DNA from: Bacteroidales bacterium UBA755
GTDB taxonomy: Bacteria > Bacteroidota > Bacteroidia > Bacteroidales > UBA932
Reading direction: 5' to 3'
Assembly (NCBI GenBank): GCA_002297815.1
Contig: DBKH01000017.1
Coordinates: forward strand, 1-34,697
DNA length: 34,697 nucleotides
The notes below the pieces were generated by a model. That model did not search any database. It was given only the letters and a program-made list of their open reading frames with translations, and was not told where the DNA came from. The position numbers were made by a program, and so were the translations under genes. Positions 15,984 to 23,044 of this stretch are shown one piece after another. How positions within the stretch are numbered: position 1 is the stretch's first letter; the number at the start of each line of letters is the position of its first letter.

Positions 15984-17606
15984 ATGAATAGCACTAAAAT
16001 CGTATCTTTTTCCGGGGTGGCGGCAATGTCGCCACTCTGGGCTTTTCTTGCCGTTGGTTGCGGATCGGCTGAGAAGGCTGATGACAATGGCAAACCATTG
16101 AACATCGTTTACATAATGTGTGATGACCATTCGTACCAGACGATCAGTGCCTATGACCGAAGGTATCTTGAAACCCCGAACATAGACCGGATTGCTGATG
16201 AGGGCGCAAGGTTTACCAACAGTTTTGTGGCCAATTCTTTGAGTGGCCCTTCACGTGCCTGTCTGCTTACAGGTAAGCACAGCCACAAGAATGGTTTTAC
16301 AAACAATGAGCATGGGATTTTCGATGGAAGTCAACAGACAGTGCAACAGTTGCTTCGCGATGCTGGGTACACTACCGCGATGGTGGGGAAGTGGCATTTG
16401 GTGAGCGAGCCTACGGGCTTTGACTATTGGGACATTCTGACTGGTCAGGGTGACTACTACAATCCAGTGTTCATCAACAACGGTGTCAAAGAATGCGTTC
16501 CGGGTTATAGTACAAACATCGTGACAGACAAGGCTCTTGAGTGGTTGGAAAACGGTCGTGACAAGGATAAGCCGTTCTGCCTGTTCCTGCATCACAAGGC
16601 TCCGCATCGAAGTTGGATGCCTGATCTTCAAGATCTTGATCTTTACAACGATGTGACCTATCCTTTGCCGGAGACTTTCTACGATGACTATGAAGGAAGA
16701 GTTGCAGCCGGTCTTCAGGAGATGAGCATCATCAAGGACATGAACATCGTCTATGACCTAAAGATGGCTGACCCTGAGAATGAGATCCACACGCCGGAGA
16801 ATCCGGCTTTAGAGGAATATGGTCGTAGCCTTTACCTCCAGACAGGTGAGTTCCGTCCTGGGCGCATGACCCCAGAGCAGCAAGCGGTGTGGGACGCGCA
16901 CTATGGGCCAATCATTGAGAAATTCAAGAGGGATAGTTTGAGTGGCAACGCTTTATCTGAATGGAAGTACCAACGCTACATGCGTGACTACTGCCGGGTG
17001 ATCCATTCGGTTGACCGTAATGTGGGCCGAGTCTATGATTACCTTAAGGAACACGGACTCTTGGAGAACACGCTTGTTATCTATACTTCTGATCAGGGAT
17101 TCTTCATGGGAGAGCATGGATGGTTTGACAAGCGGTTTATGTACGAGGAGAGTTTCCGCACACCGCTTCTTGTCCGTCTGCCAGATTGCATGAACGGGCC
17201 AAGAGGCTGTGATATTGATGGCTTCGTCCAGAACATAGACCATGCCGCCACCTTCCTTGATCTTGCAGGAGCTCCCATTCCTGAGGATATTCAAGGAGAA
17301 ACTTATTTGCCGATGCTGAAAAGCGGCAAAGCCGGAGACCGGAAGTCCCTGTACTATCATTATTATGAATATCCCGCTGAGCATGCCGTCCGCCGTCACT
17401 ATGGTGTCCGCACAGCACGCTATAGCCTGATGCACTTCTACAACGACATTGACGAGTGGGAACTCTACGATTTGAAAAAGGATCCGCAGCAGATGCACAA
17501 CATCTACGGCCATCCCGGCACGGAAAAACTGACCAAGCGTCTCCTCAAGGAACTGCACAGATTACAGGACTACTATGATGATCCGATAGAGACCACACTT
17601 CATTGA
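15984..17606 (+). CDS. Lipoprotein sulfatase, S1 family, Ser-type
   Basis: The 540-residue lipoprotein has lipobox-like LAVGC at Cys26 and a full arylsulfatase fold. The sulfatase signature SGPSRACLLTG starts at Ser87, the residue converted to formylglycine, so this is a Ser-type enzyme needing an anaerobic radical SAM sulfatase-maturating enzyme. Metal-binding segments YIMCDDHSYQ (Asp-Asp) and IYTSDQGFFMGEHGW are present, as are MVGKWHL and HHKAPHRSW. The long substrate-binding C-terminus ends in DPQQMHNIYGHPGTE, typical for the family. The gene follows the GH2 stop by 7 bases, so they form an operon. The overall pattern resembles N-acetylglucosamine-6-sulfatases of Bacteroidota that act on mucin or glycosaminoglycans, but the substrate is inferred only. 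Convergent with the LolC/E-type gene. Confidence 0.88.
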   Translation: MNSTKIVSFSGVAAMSPLWAFLAVGCGSAEKADDNGKPLNIVYIMCDDHSYQTISAYDRRYLETPNIDRIADEGARFTNSFVANSLSGPSRACLLTGKHSHKNGFTNNEHGIFDGSQQTVQQLLRDAGYTTAMVGKWHLVSEPTGFDYWDILTGQGDYYNPVFINNGVKECVPGYSTNIVTDKALEWLENGRDKDKPFCLFLHHKAPHRSWMPDLQDLDLYNDVTYPLPETFYDDYEGRVAAGLQEMSIIKDMNIVYDLKMADPENEIHTPENPALEEYGRSLYLQTGEFRPGRMTPEQQAVWDAHYGPIIEKFKRDSLSGNALSEWKYQRYMRDYCRVIHSVDRNVGRVYDYLKEHGLLENTLVIYTSDQGFFMGEHGWFDKRFMYEESFRTPLLVRLPDCMNGPRGCDIDGFVQNIDHAATFLDLAGAPIPEDIQGETYLPMLKSGKAGDRKSLYYHYYEYPAEHAVRRHYGVRTARYSLMHFYNDIDEWELYDLKKDPQQMHNIYGHPGTEKLTKRLLKELHRLQDYYDDPIETTLH

Positions 17607-17650
17607 TGCACCATAAAAGATAGTGTTATTAACAGTCTTCGCAGTATTCT

Positions 17651-17681
17651 TCGTGCGTGGAACTTAAAGTTCTACGCACGA
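17651..17681. terminator. Bidirectional terminator hairpin
   Basis: TCGTGCGTGGAAC (17651-17663) pairs with GTTCTACGCACGA (17669-17681) over 13 pairs with one G-T wobble and the loop TTAAA. It sits between the sulfatase stop and the stop of the converging permease gene, only 7 bases from the latter. Confidence 0.65.
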
Positions 17682-17688
17682 CTTGACA

Positions 17689-18897
17689 TTACCGGATGTT
17701 GCGATGGACGGGGAATAGGGCGATGATGTAGCCGATGAGGGCCACACCAGTGATGGTGGCTAGGACGTCCTGCCACTGGAGAATGACGGGGTAGGCGTTC
17801 ACTAGGAAACTGCCGGGCATCTTTATGAAGCCAAAATGCTGCTGGGCGAGGGAGAAACCTATGCCGATGACAAGGCCGGCAGCAAGACCGAGAAGCGAGA
17901 TCAGCCAGCCTTCCAGCGTGAAAGTGCGGCGGAGCATCTTGTCCGTGGCACCAAGGCTGCGGAAAGTCTCGATGTCATCTTTCTTCTCGATGATGAGCAT
18001 CGTGATGCTGCCGAAGATGTTCAGGGCGATGATGATAATAACGAATATCAGAATGATGTAGATGGCAGCTTTCTCGTAGCGCATCATCTTATAGAGTGAT
18101 GGGTTCTGACGGAAGCGGTCCAAAACCTTGAAATCTGGACCTAACTCTTTCTGAATATGCTTGATCGCTGTACGGACATCTTTCGTTGTGGAGCCTTCCA
18201 CCAACCTGATCTCCACCCCTGAAACTTCATCCTCGTAGCCAAGCAATTGCCTCATCTGCTCAATAGGCAGAATCATCAAATCGTTGTCAATCTGTTGGTT
18301 GACCGAGAATATTCCTGCTGGGCGCATCCGCACGGACTCGATTGATGCCGCAGGGTTAGCCAGCGAAAAGTTCCTGTCTCTTATCGGAAAAAACAATTCA
18401 GCTGATGCAAGGAATGCTGGATTCATACCCATCTTGTAGGCCAAACCGGCTCCGACCACCATCTGCGGTAACTGCCCTTTGTGCAGGGAGAACATTCCAT
18501 TTGTGATGTGCTCGGCTAAAGTGGAGTTTGCCTCGAAAGTGCTGTCAACACCTTTGGCTTTGGCTATCCCTTGATGTCCGTCATAGTTCACGAACACATT
18601 CTCTTGAAGTATGAGATCATATTCTCCGACAAGAGGATTCCTCTTGACCCGCTCGAAGGCCTCACCTTCAGGGATGAATACCTTGCCTTTGGCGGGAGTT
18701 ATGAGAATGTCCGGCTCGACATTGCTGAGAGTGGATTTAACTAGTTCGTCAAATCCATTATAGATCGAAAGGATGATGATCAATGCAGCTGTACCTATAG
18801 CCATGCCGACGGCACTGATCGCGGAGATGATGTTGATCACATTGTGTGACTTCTTCGCGAACAAGTACCGTCGTGCTATGAAAAGAGGCAGATGCAT
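17689..18897 (-). CDS. FtsX-like ABC permease, LolC/LolE type
   Basis: The 402-residue inner-membrane protein has the LolC/E layout: an N-terminal helix with the preceding signature LFIARRYLFAKKSHNVINIISAISA (here split across residues 5-29), a large periplasmic domain (about 45-265), and three C-terminal helices from the FtsX domain (IYIILIFVIIIIALNIFGS, then LISLLGLAAGLVIGIGFS and a final helix near the end). ETFRSLGATDKMLRRTF is the coupling segment that contacts the LolD ATPase. It should help release lipoproteins from the inner membrane, or export another lipid-linked cargo. Only one permease is present and no LolD ATPase is nearby, as is common in Bacteroidota. It follows glnS by 7 bases in the same operon. 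Confidence 0.85.
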   Translation of the reverse strand: MHLPLFIARRYLFAKKSHNVINIISAISAVGMAIGTAALIIILSIYNGFDELVKSTLSNVEPDILITPAKGKVFIPEGEAFERVKRNPLVGEYDLILQENVFVNYDGHQGIAKAKGVDSTFEANSTLAEHITNGMFSLHKGQLPQMVVGAGLAYKMGMNPAFLASAELFFPIRDRNFSLANPAASIESVRMRPAGIFSVNQQIDNDLMILPIEQMRQLLGYEDEVSGVEIRLVEGSTTKDVRTAIKHIQKELGPDFKVLDRFRQNPSLYKMMRYEKAAIYIILIFVIIIIALNIFGSITMLIIEKKDDIETFRSLGATDKMLRRTFTLEGWLISLLGLAAGLVIGIGFSLAQQHFGFIKMPGSFLVNAYPVILQWQDVLATITGVALIGYIIALFPVHRNIR

Positions 18898-18904
18898 ACC
18901 TCTG

Positions 18905-20581
18905 CTATTCAGGCTTGTAGGAGTCCTTCAGGGCAGTAGTCTTATTGAATATGACCTTGTCGGTTGTGCTGTCCGGATCCTTGTAGTAGTAGCCGGTGCG
19001 CTCGAACTGCACAGCGATGCCGGAATTGTCCTCCAGAAGAGCAGGCTCAGCGTAGCCCTTTGCAATCGTGAGTGATTCCGGGTTGAGGAAGTCCTTGTAG
19101 TCTTTGTCCTCTGGGATGTTGTTCATGTCCTCCTTGACAAAGAGACGATCGTAGTTGCGGATCTCAATTTCTTTGGCATATTCAGTTGAAATCCAATGAA
19201 TAGTGCCTTTGACAGATCTCCACTCGCCACCGCCTGGCTTTGTGGTCGGGTCGTAGGAGCATTTCAGCTCGACAACGTTGCCGTCGGCATCCTTGATGAC
19301 CTCTTCACACTTGATGATGTAGGTGTACTTGAGGCGCACTTCTCCATCTGGTTTGAGGCGGAAGAACTTCTTCGGAGCATCCTCCATGAAGTCGTCACGT
19401 TCAATGTAGAACTCTCCGGTGAACGGAACCTTGCGGGTCGCTCCCTCTGGTTCTGCTGGATTGAGAGGGCAGTCGAACCACTCAACTTTGCCCGGTTCCC
19501 AGTTTGTCAAGGTGACTTTCAATGGCTTCTGTACAACCATGTACCTATTCGCTCTTGCGTTGAGGTCCTGACGCACGCACCATTCCAGAAGCTGGATGTC
19601 CATCATCTGGTCGCGTTTGGAGACTCCGATCTTCTCGCAAAACATTTTGAGAGCCTCAGCCGTGTAGCCGCGACGCCTTACTCCGCAGAGGGTAGGCATA
19701 CGTGGGTCGTCCCAACCTGAGACAAGGCCTTTCTGCACGAGCTCAAGGAGCTTTCTCTTGCTCATAAGCGTGTAGGTCAGATTCAGTCTGGCGAACTCGT
19801 ACTGATGGCTCGGCCAGATCTCAAGGGTCTTGATGAACCAGTCGTACAGAGGTCTGTGAACATCGAACTCAAGGGTGCAGATTGAATGTGTGATGTGCTC
19901 TATGGAGTCGCACTGGCCGTGGGTGAAGTCGTACATCGGGTAGATGCACCACTTGTCGCCCGTACGGTGATGCGAGGCGTGCTTGATCCTGTAAAGAATA
20001 GGGTCGCGGAACATCATGTTCGGGGATGCCATGTCGATCTTCGCGCGGAGGACCTTCTCTCCGTCAGCATATTTGCCGGCCTTCATGTCCCTGAACAGTT
20101 GGAGATTCTCCTCCACGCTGCGGTTCCTGTAAGGGCTCTCTGTGCCTGGTTTGTCCACAGTGCCACGCCCCTTGCTGATTTCCTCCTGGGTCTGGTCATC
20201 GACGTATGCCTGGCCGCGCTCAATCATCTGCTCGGCCCATGCGTAGAGTTGGTCGAAATAGTCGGAAGCGTAAAGCTCCTTCTCCCACTGGAATCCGAGC
20301 CACTGGATGTCCTCCTTGATCGAGTCAACATATTCAGTGTCCTCCTTGGTAGGGTTGGTGTCGTCGAAACGCAGGTTGGTCTTGCCACCGTACTTCTGCG
20401 CGAGACCGAAGTTGATGCAGATGCTCTTCGCGTGTCCGAGATGGAGGTACCCGTTAGGCTCCGGAGGGAAACGTGTCATCACGCTCTTAACTCTTCCGGA
20501 TTTAAGGTCATCCTCAATTATCTCCTCAAGAAAGTTGAGTCTTTTCGGCTCCTCGGCCGTAGGATTTTTCGCTTCTTCCAT
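18905..20581 (-). CDS. glnS: Glutaminyl-tRNA synthetase
   Basis: The 558-residue class I enzyme attaches glutamine to tRNA-Gln in the cytoplasm. The HIGH motif is in PPEPNGYLHLGHAKS (HLGH at residues 47-50), and the KMSKS equivalent is LMSKRKLL. Other GlnRS features are RFDDTNPTKEDTEYV, MYDFTHGQCDSIEHITHSICTLEF (split here: MYDFTHGQCDSIEHIT then HSICTLEF) and the anticodon-binding beta-barrels in the C-terminal half (KVTLTNWEPGK, GEFYIERDDFMEDAPKKFF). The length is typical for bacterial GlnRS and shows no N-terminal extension. It has its own promoter and is followed by the LolC/E-type permease in the same transcript. Confidence 0.97.
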   Translation of the reverse strand: MEEAKNPTAEEPKRLNFLEEIIEDDLKSGRVKSVMTRFPPEPNGYLHLGHAKSICINFGLAQKYGGKTNLRFDDTNPTKEDTEYVDSIKEDIQWLGFQWEKELYASDYFDQLYAWAEQMIERGQAYVDDQTQEEISKGRGTVDKPGTESPYRNRSVEENLQLFRDMKAGKYADGEKVLRAKIDMASPNMMFRDPILYRIKHASHHRTGDKWCIYPMYDFTHGQCDSIEHITHSICTLEFDVHRPLYDWFIKTLEIWPSHQYEFARLNLTYTLMSKRKLLELVQKGLVSGWDDPRMPTLCGVRRRGYTAEALKMFCEKIGVSKRDQMMDIQLLEWCVRQDLNARANRYMVVQKPLKVTLTNWEPGKVEWFDCPLNPAEPEGATRKVPFTGEFYIERDDFMEDAPKKFFRLKPDGEVRLKYTYIIKCEEVIKDADGNVVELKCSYDPTTKPGGGEWRSVKGTIHWISTEYAKEIEIRNYDRLFVKEDMNNIPEDKDYKDFLNPESLTIAKGYAEPALLEDNSGIAVQFERTGYYYKDPDSTTDKVIFNKTTALKDSYKPE

Positions 20582-20603
20582 TGTTCTGTCAGTATTAAAC
20601 TCA

Positions 20604-20611
20604 CAAAATTA
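20604..20611 (-). promoter_or_regulatory. -7 promoter box of glnS
   Basis: The minus strand reads TAATTTTG (20611-20604), matching TAnnTTTG. It ends 22 bases before the glnS ATG, so the leader is about 15 bases. No clear -33 TTG was found. Confidence 0.5.
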
Positions 20612-20653
20612 CGAAAATATTCCGCTGGTTGTCTCTTTTAGACGTAAAAATCG

Positions 20654-21820
20654 TCAGAGACCTCTTTCGAGGACCTCAAGGCACATGCGGCTGTTGTGGT
20701 AGGGGCATTTCCAGAAGCCAGCGCGGTCGTCAGTGGTGTTGGGGGTGCCATCGGAGCGGAGGCTCCAGTACCATTCTCCGTTGGGGGCGATTATATGGGT
20801 GCGGATGAAGGACCATTCAGCGTAAGCGGATTCAAGCCAATGAGGATCACTAGTCTTTTGGTACTGGTTGATGCAGCCAACTACTGTCTCGGCCTGAACC
20901 CACCAATGGCGGTCGGAATCTCGGTGGCCGGTGGCGGGGTCATATTCATAGATCATTCCTCCATCGGGGGTGAAACCTTCCATTGCAGCGGAGGCGACTT
21001 TCGCGCAGACTGACTTGACTTTGGCGGTCAATTCCTTGTCACCCAGCACTTCAGCGGCCTCGTCAAGTAGCCAGGACGCTTCGATGTCGTGCCCGTAGGA
21101 AACTGCGGTGGAGTGCGGAGTCCAATCGTCCCCGAAGAAAAGACCGAGGTGCCCGTCGGGTCGTATAATCTTGTCAATGAATATGTTGATGAGGCTCCCC
21201 AGCCTTTCTCTCAATCCGGCATCCTTCCATACTCTATAAAGGTTGGTGTACCCTTCAAGAATATGCAGGTGCGTGTTCATGGTCTTGGAGTCGTTCTGGT
21301 CCTTGTCGGAGAGGCGCATGTCCTCGATCACGCCCCATTCGCGGGTGCAAGCCTCGATGTAGCCGTCACCAGCAGGATCGTAGCTGTGCTCTTCTATGCT
21401 GTGGTAGAAAGACTTGGCGAGCTCCAAAGCTTCCGCGTCCACTGTTGCTCTGAAATATTCAGCTAATCCATAGATTGCAAACGCGATGGCGTAGAACTGC
21501 TTTTTCGTGTCCTTCGGCCTGCCTTCGGAATCAAGGCTCCAAAAGAGGCCGCCATATTCCTTGTCGGTGAAGCGGTCGCGTATTTCGTGGTAGGCTCTGG
21601 TGGCTGTGTCAAGATATTCCTTATTATGAAGTACCCTGTAGGCGGCAGCGAAAGTCCACAGAATCCGGGAGTTAAGGATCGCTCCTTTCTCCGCGTCCGG
21701 AACGATGACCCCGTCACCGTCCATCCTTCCATAGAAACCGCCCTTCGGATCGGTCATCCTTTGCATCCAGAAAGGAAGGATGTCTCCTTCCAGTTCTGCT
21801 AGAATTGATTTTCTGTCCAT
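20654..21820 (-). CDS. N-acylglucosamine/cellobiose 2-epimerase family protein
   Basis: The 388-residue cytoplasmic protein belongs to the AGE (alpha/alpha six-barrel) superfamily, and its motifs are closest to cellobiose 2-epimerases. Visible are PKGGFYGRMDGDG, NSRILWTFAAAYR, KQFYAIAFAIYGLAEYF, MNTHLHILEGYTNLY, VSYGHDIEASWLL, HWWVQAETVVG and FWKCPYHNSRMCLE. They carry the three His residues used for ring opening and proton transfer. Such enzymes turn the reducing-end sugar of cellobiose or mannobiose into its C2 epimer. In Bacteroides mannan pathways the product mannosyl-glucose is split by a GH130 phosphorylase. It is divergent from the AraC-type regulator next to a locus with GH26 and GH5 enzymes, which supports a mannan role. 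No signal peptide, so it acts on imported disaccharides. Confidence 0.9.
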   Translation of the reverse strand: MDRKSILAELEGDILPFWMQRMTDPKGGFYGRMDGDGVIVPDAEKGAILNSRILWTFAAAYRVLHNKEYLDTATRAYHEIRDRFTDKEYGGLFWSLDSEGRPKDTKKQFYAIAFAIYGLAEYFRATVDAEALELAKSFYHSIEEHSYDPAGDGYIEACTREWGVIEDMRLSDKDQNDSKTMNTHLHILEGYTNLYRVWKDAGLRERLGSLINIFIDKIIRPDGHLGLFFGDDWTPHSTAVSYGHDIEASWLLDEAAEVLGDKELTAKVKSVCAKVASAAMEGFTPDGGMIYEYDPATGHRDSDRHWWVQAETVVGCINQYQKTSDPHWLESAYAEWSFIRTHIIAPNGEWYWSLRSDGTPNTTDDRAGFWKCPYHNSRMCLEVLERGL

Positions 21821-21825
21821 AAGCC

Positions 21826-21833
21826 CAAAGTTA
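21826..21833 (-). promoter_or_regulatory. -7 promoter box of the epimerase gene
   Basis: The minus strand reads TAACTTTG (21833-21826), matching TAnnTTTG, and ends only five bases before the ATG at 21820. The mRNA would be leaderless or nearly so. Confidence 0.5.
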
Positions 21834-21897
21834 CCAAATTCCTTAATTTATAATTTGTACGTTGGCTTAATACGTTAAATAATTGCAAAATAAGTAT

Positions 21898-21905
21898 TAT
21901 ATTTG
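21898..21905 (+). promoter_or_regulatory. -7 promoter box of the AraC-type regulator gene
   Basis: TATATTTG matches TAnnTTTG and ends seven bases before the chosen ATG (21913). This argues against the upstream TTG (21883) as start and suggests a leaderless transcript. The 92-base divergent region is AT-rich and may hold shared control sites. Confidence 0.5.
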
Positions 21906-21912
21906 CCATGTT

Positions 21913-22785
21913 ATGCCAGTTTTTTCGGAAATATCAGGACTTTCGCAGCGGGATTGCTTCTATATTGTGGAGAGGCATAAGAAAGAGTTCACCTACCCGC
22001 TGCACCGCCACAGGGAGTATGAATTGAACTTTATCCAGAACGCCTCTGGTGTTCGCCGCATTATCGGGGATAGCGTTGAGACGATAGGGGAGTACGACCT
22101 AGTGCTGATTGCAGGAGAGAATCTTGAACATGTCTGGGAGCAAGGCACTTGCAAGTCTCCTGATATCAGGGAGATAACCATCCAGTTCTCACCTGACTTG
22201 TTCAATGGCGGCATTCTGGAAAGGAATCAGTTCACCAGCATCAAGAAGATGCTCGACAGGGCAAGCCACGGTCTCGCATTTCCGCTCGATGCGATTATGA
22301 ATGCATATTCCCAGATCAACGCAGTGGTCAACGAGAAGGACAGTTTCCTGCAGTTCACCGGTTGTCTGGAATTGCTGTACATCCTTTCATTGAATGAATG
22401 CAGGGAATTGGCCAGCAGCTCATTTGCCCATTCTCCTAGGGACACCGAGAGCCGCAGGGTGATGAAGGTCAAGGAATATATCAACCAGCATTATGCAGAG
22501 AATGTTACCCTCCCTGAGTTGGCGGATTTGGTGGGCATGAGTCCGAGCTCCTTCAGCCGCTTCTTCAGGCTTCGCACCGGGAAGACCCTATCTTCCTATC
22601 TGATTGACATAAGGCTTGGTAATGCCGCGAGGGCCCTTGTTGACACCACCTCTAACGTCTCCGAGATCTGTTATGCATGCGGATTCAACAACTTGTCTAA
22701 TTTCAACAGAGTCTTCAAGTCCCGCAAAGGGGTGACTCCGCATGAGTTTCGATCAATGTACAAAAAGAAGAAAGTCATCGTGTAG
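21913..22785 (+). CDS. AraC-family transcriptional regulator
   Basis: The 290-residue protein has an N-terminal cupin-type sensor half (FTYPLHRHREYELNFI, with SVETIGEYDLVLIAGENLEH further on) and a C-terminal AraC DNA-binding domain with two helix-turn-helix units. The first unit is VTLPELADLVGMSPSSFSRFF, read here as VTLPELADLVGM then SPSSFSRFFRLRTGKT. The second is VSEICYACGFNNLSNFNR followed by GVTPHEF. The cupin suggests it senses a sugar, probably a mannan-derived oligosaccharide. It is divergent from the epimerase and upstream of susC in the same direction, so it is the natural regulator of both sides of the locus. Many Bacteroides loci of this type use hybrid two-component systems or SusR proteins instead. 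ATG 21913 is the only good start. Confidence 0.92.
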   Translation: MPVFSEISGLSQRDCFYIVERHKKEFTYPLHRHREYELNFIQNASGVRRIIGDSVETIGEYDLVLIAGENLEHVWEQGTCKSPDIREITIQFSPDLFNGGILERNQFTSIKKMLDRASHGLAFPLDAIMNAYSQINAVVNEKDSFLQFTGCLELLYILSLNECRELASSSFAHSPRDTESRRVMKVKEYINQHYAENVTLPELADLVGMSPSSFSRFFRLRTGKTLSSYLIDIRLGNAARALVDTTSNVSEICYACGFNNLSNFNRVFKSRKGVTPHEFRSMYKKKKVIV

Positions 22786-22816
22786 CGGATTATTTGCATT
22801 ATTTATCAAAATTGTA

Positions 22817-22848
22817 TTTGTTTTCGTTTCAACATGTGCGTAATTTTG
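22817..22848 (+). promoter_or_regulatory. Promoter of the susC operon
   Basis: TTTG (22817-22820), a 20-base spacer and TAATTTTG (22841-22848) match the Bacteroidota primary-sigma consensus fully. Transcription should begin near 22855, leaving an unusually long leader before susC. Confidence 0.7.
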
Positions 22849-22888
22849 CAACGTTAACAAAATTAATGACACTAGAGACGGAATCAAT

Positions 22889-22908
22889 TAATTATTTGTA
22901 ATTATTTG
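22889..22908. repeat. Tandem 10-bp direct repeat TAATTATTTG
   Basis: Two perfect adjacent copies of TAATTATTTG, one helical turn apart, inside the predicted susC leader. A related ATTATTTG copy lies at 22789-22796. Direct repeats on one face of the helix suit a regulator operator. Confidence 0.6.
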
Positions 22909-22940
22909 CGGTCTTAATCTGCTTGTTATCAATTAATTCG

Positions 22941-22960
22941 TGTGGCGGATTGTGGCGGCT
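22941..22960. repeat. Tandem 10-bp direct repeat TGTGGCGG(A/C)T
   Basis: Two adjacent ten-base units differing at one position. The period equals that of the AT-rich repeat about 50 bases upstream. Function unknown; an RNA or DNA binding site are both possible. Confidence 0.5.
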
Positions 22961-23044
22961 TTGATGTCTTCCGTTTAGGATGTGTCCTTGATGCTGATAA
23001 TGAAATAACATATATTCAGTAACATTAATCTAAATTCGGATGGC

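Larger units (their letters stand above)
22786..23044 (+). promoter_or_regulatory. Regulatory leader region upstream of susC
   Basis: This 259-base gene-free stretch holds a near-perfect promoter (see its own entry), a predicted leader of about 190 bases, and short direct repeats: ATTATTTG at 22789-22796, 22891-22898 and 22901-22908, ATCAATTAATT at 22883-22893 and 22928-22938, and TGTGGCGG at 22941-22948 and 22951-22958. No small ORF or strong terminator hairpin was seen. It probably binds the AraC-type regulator. Confidence 0.55.
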
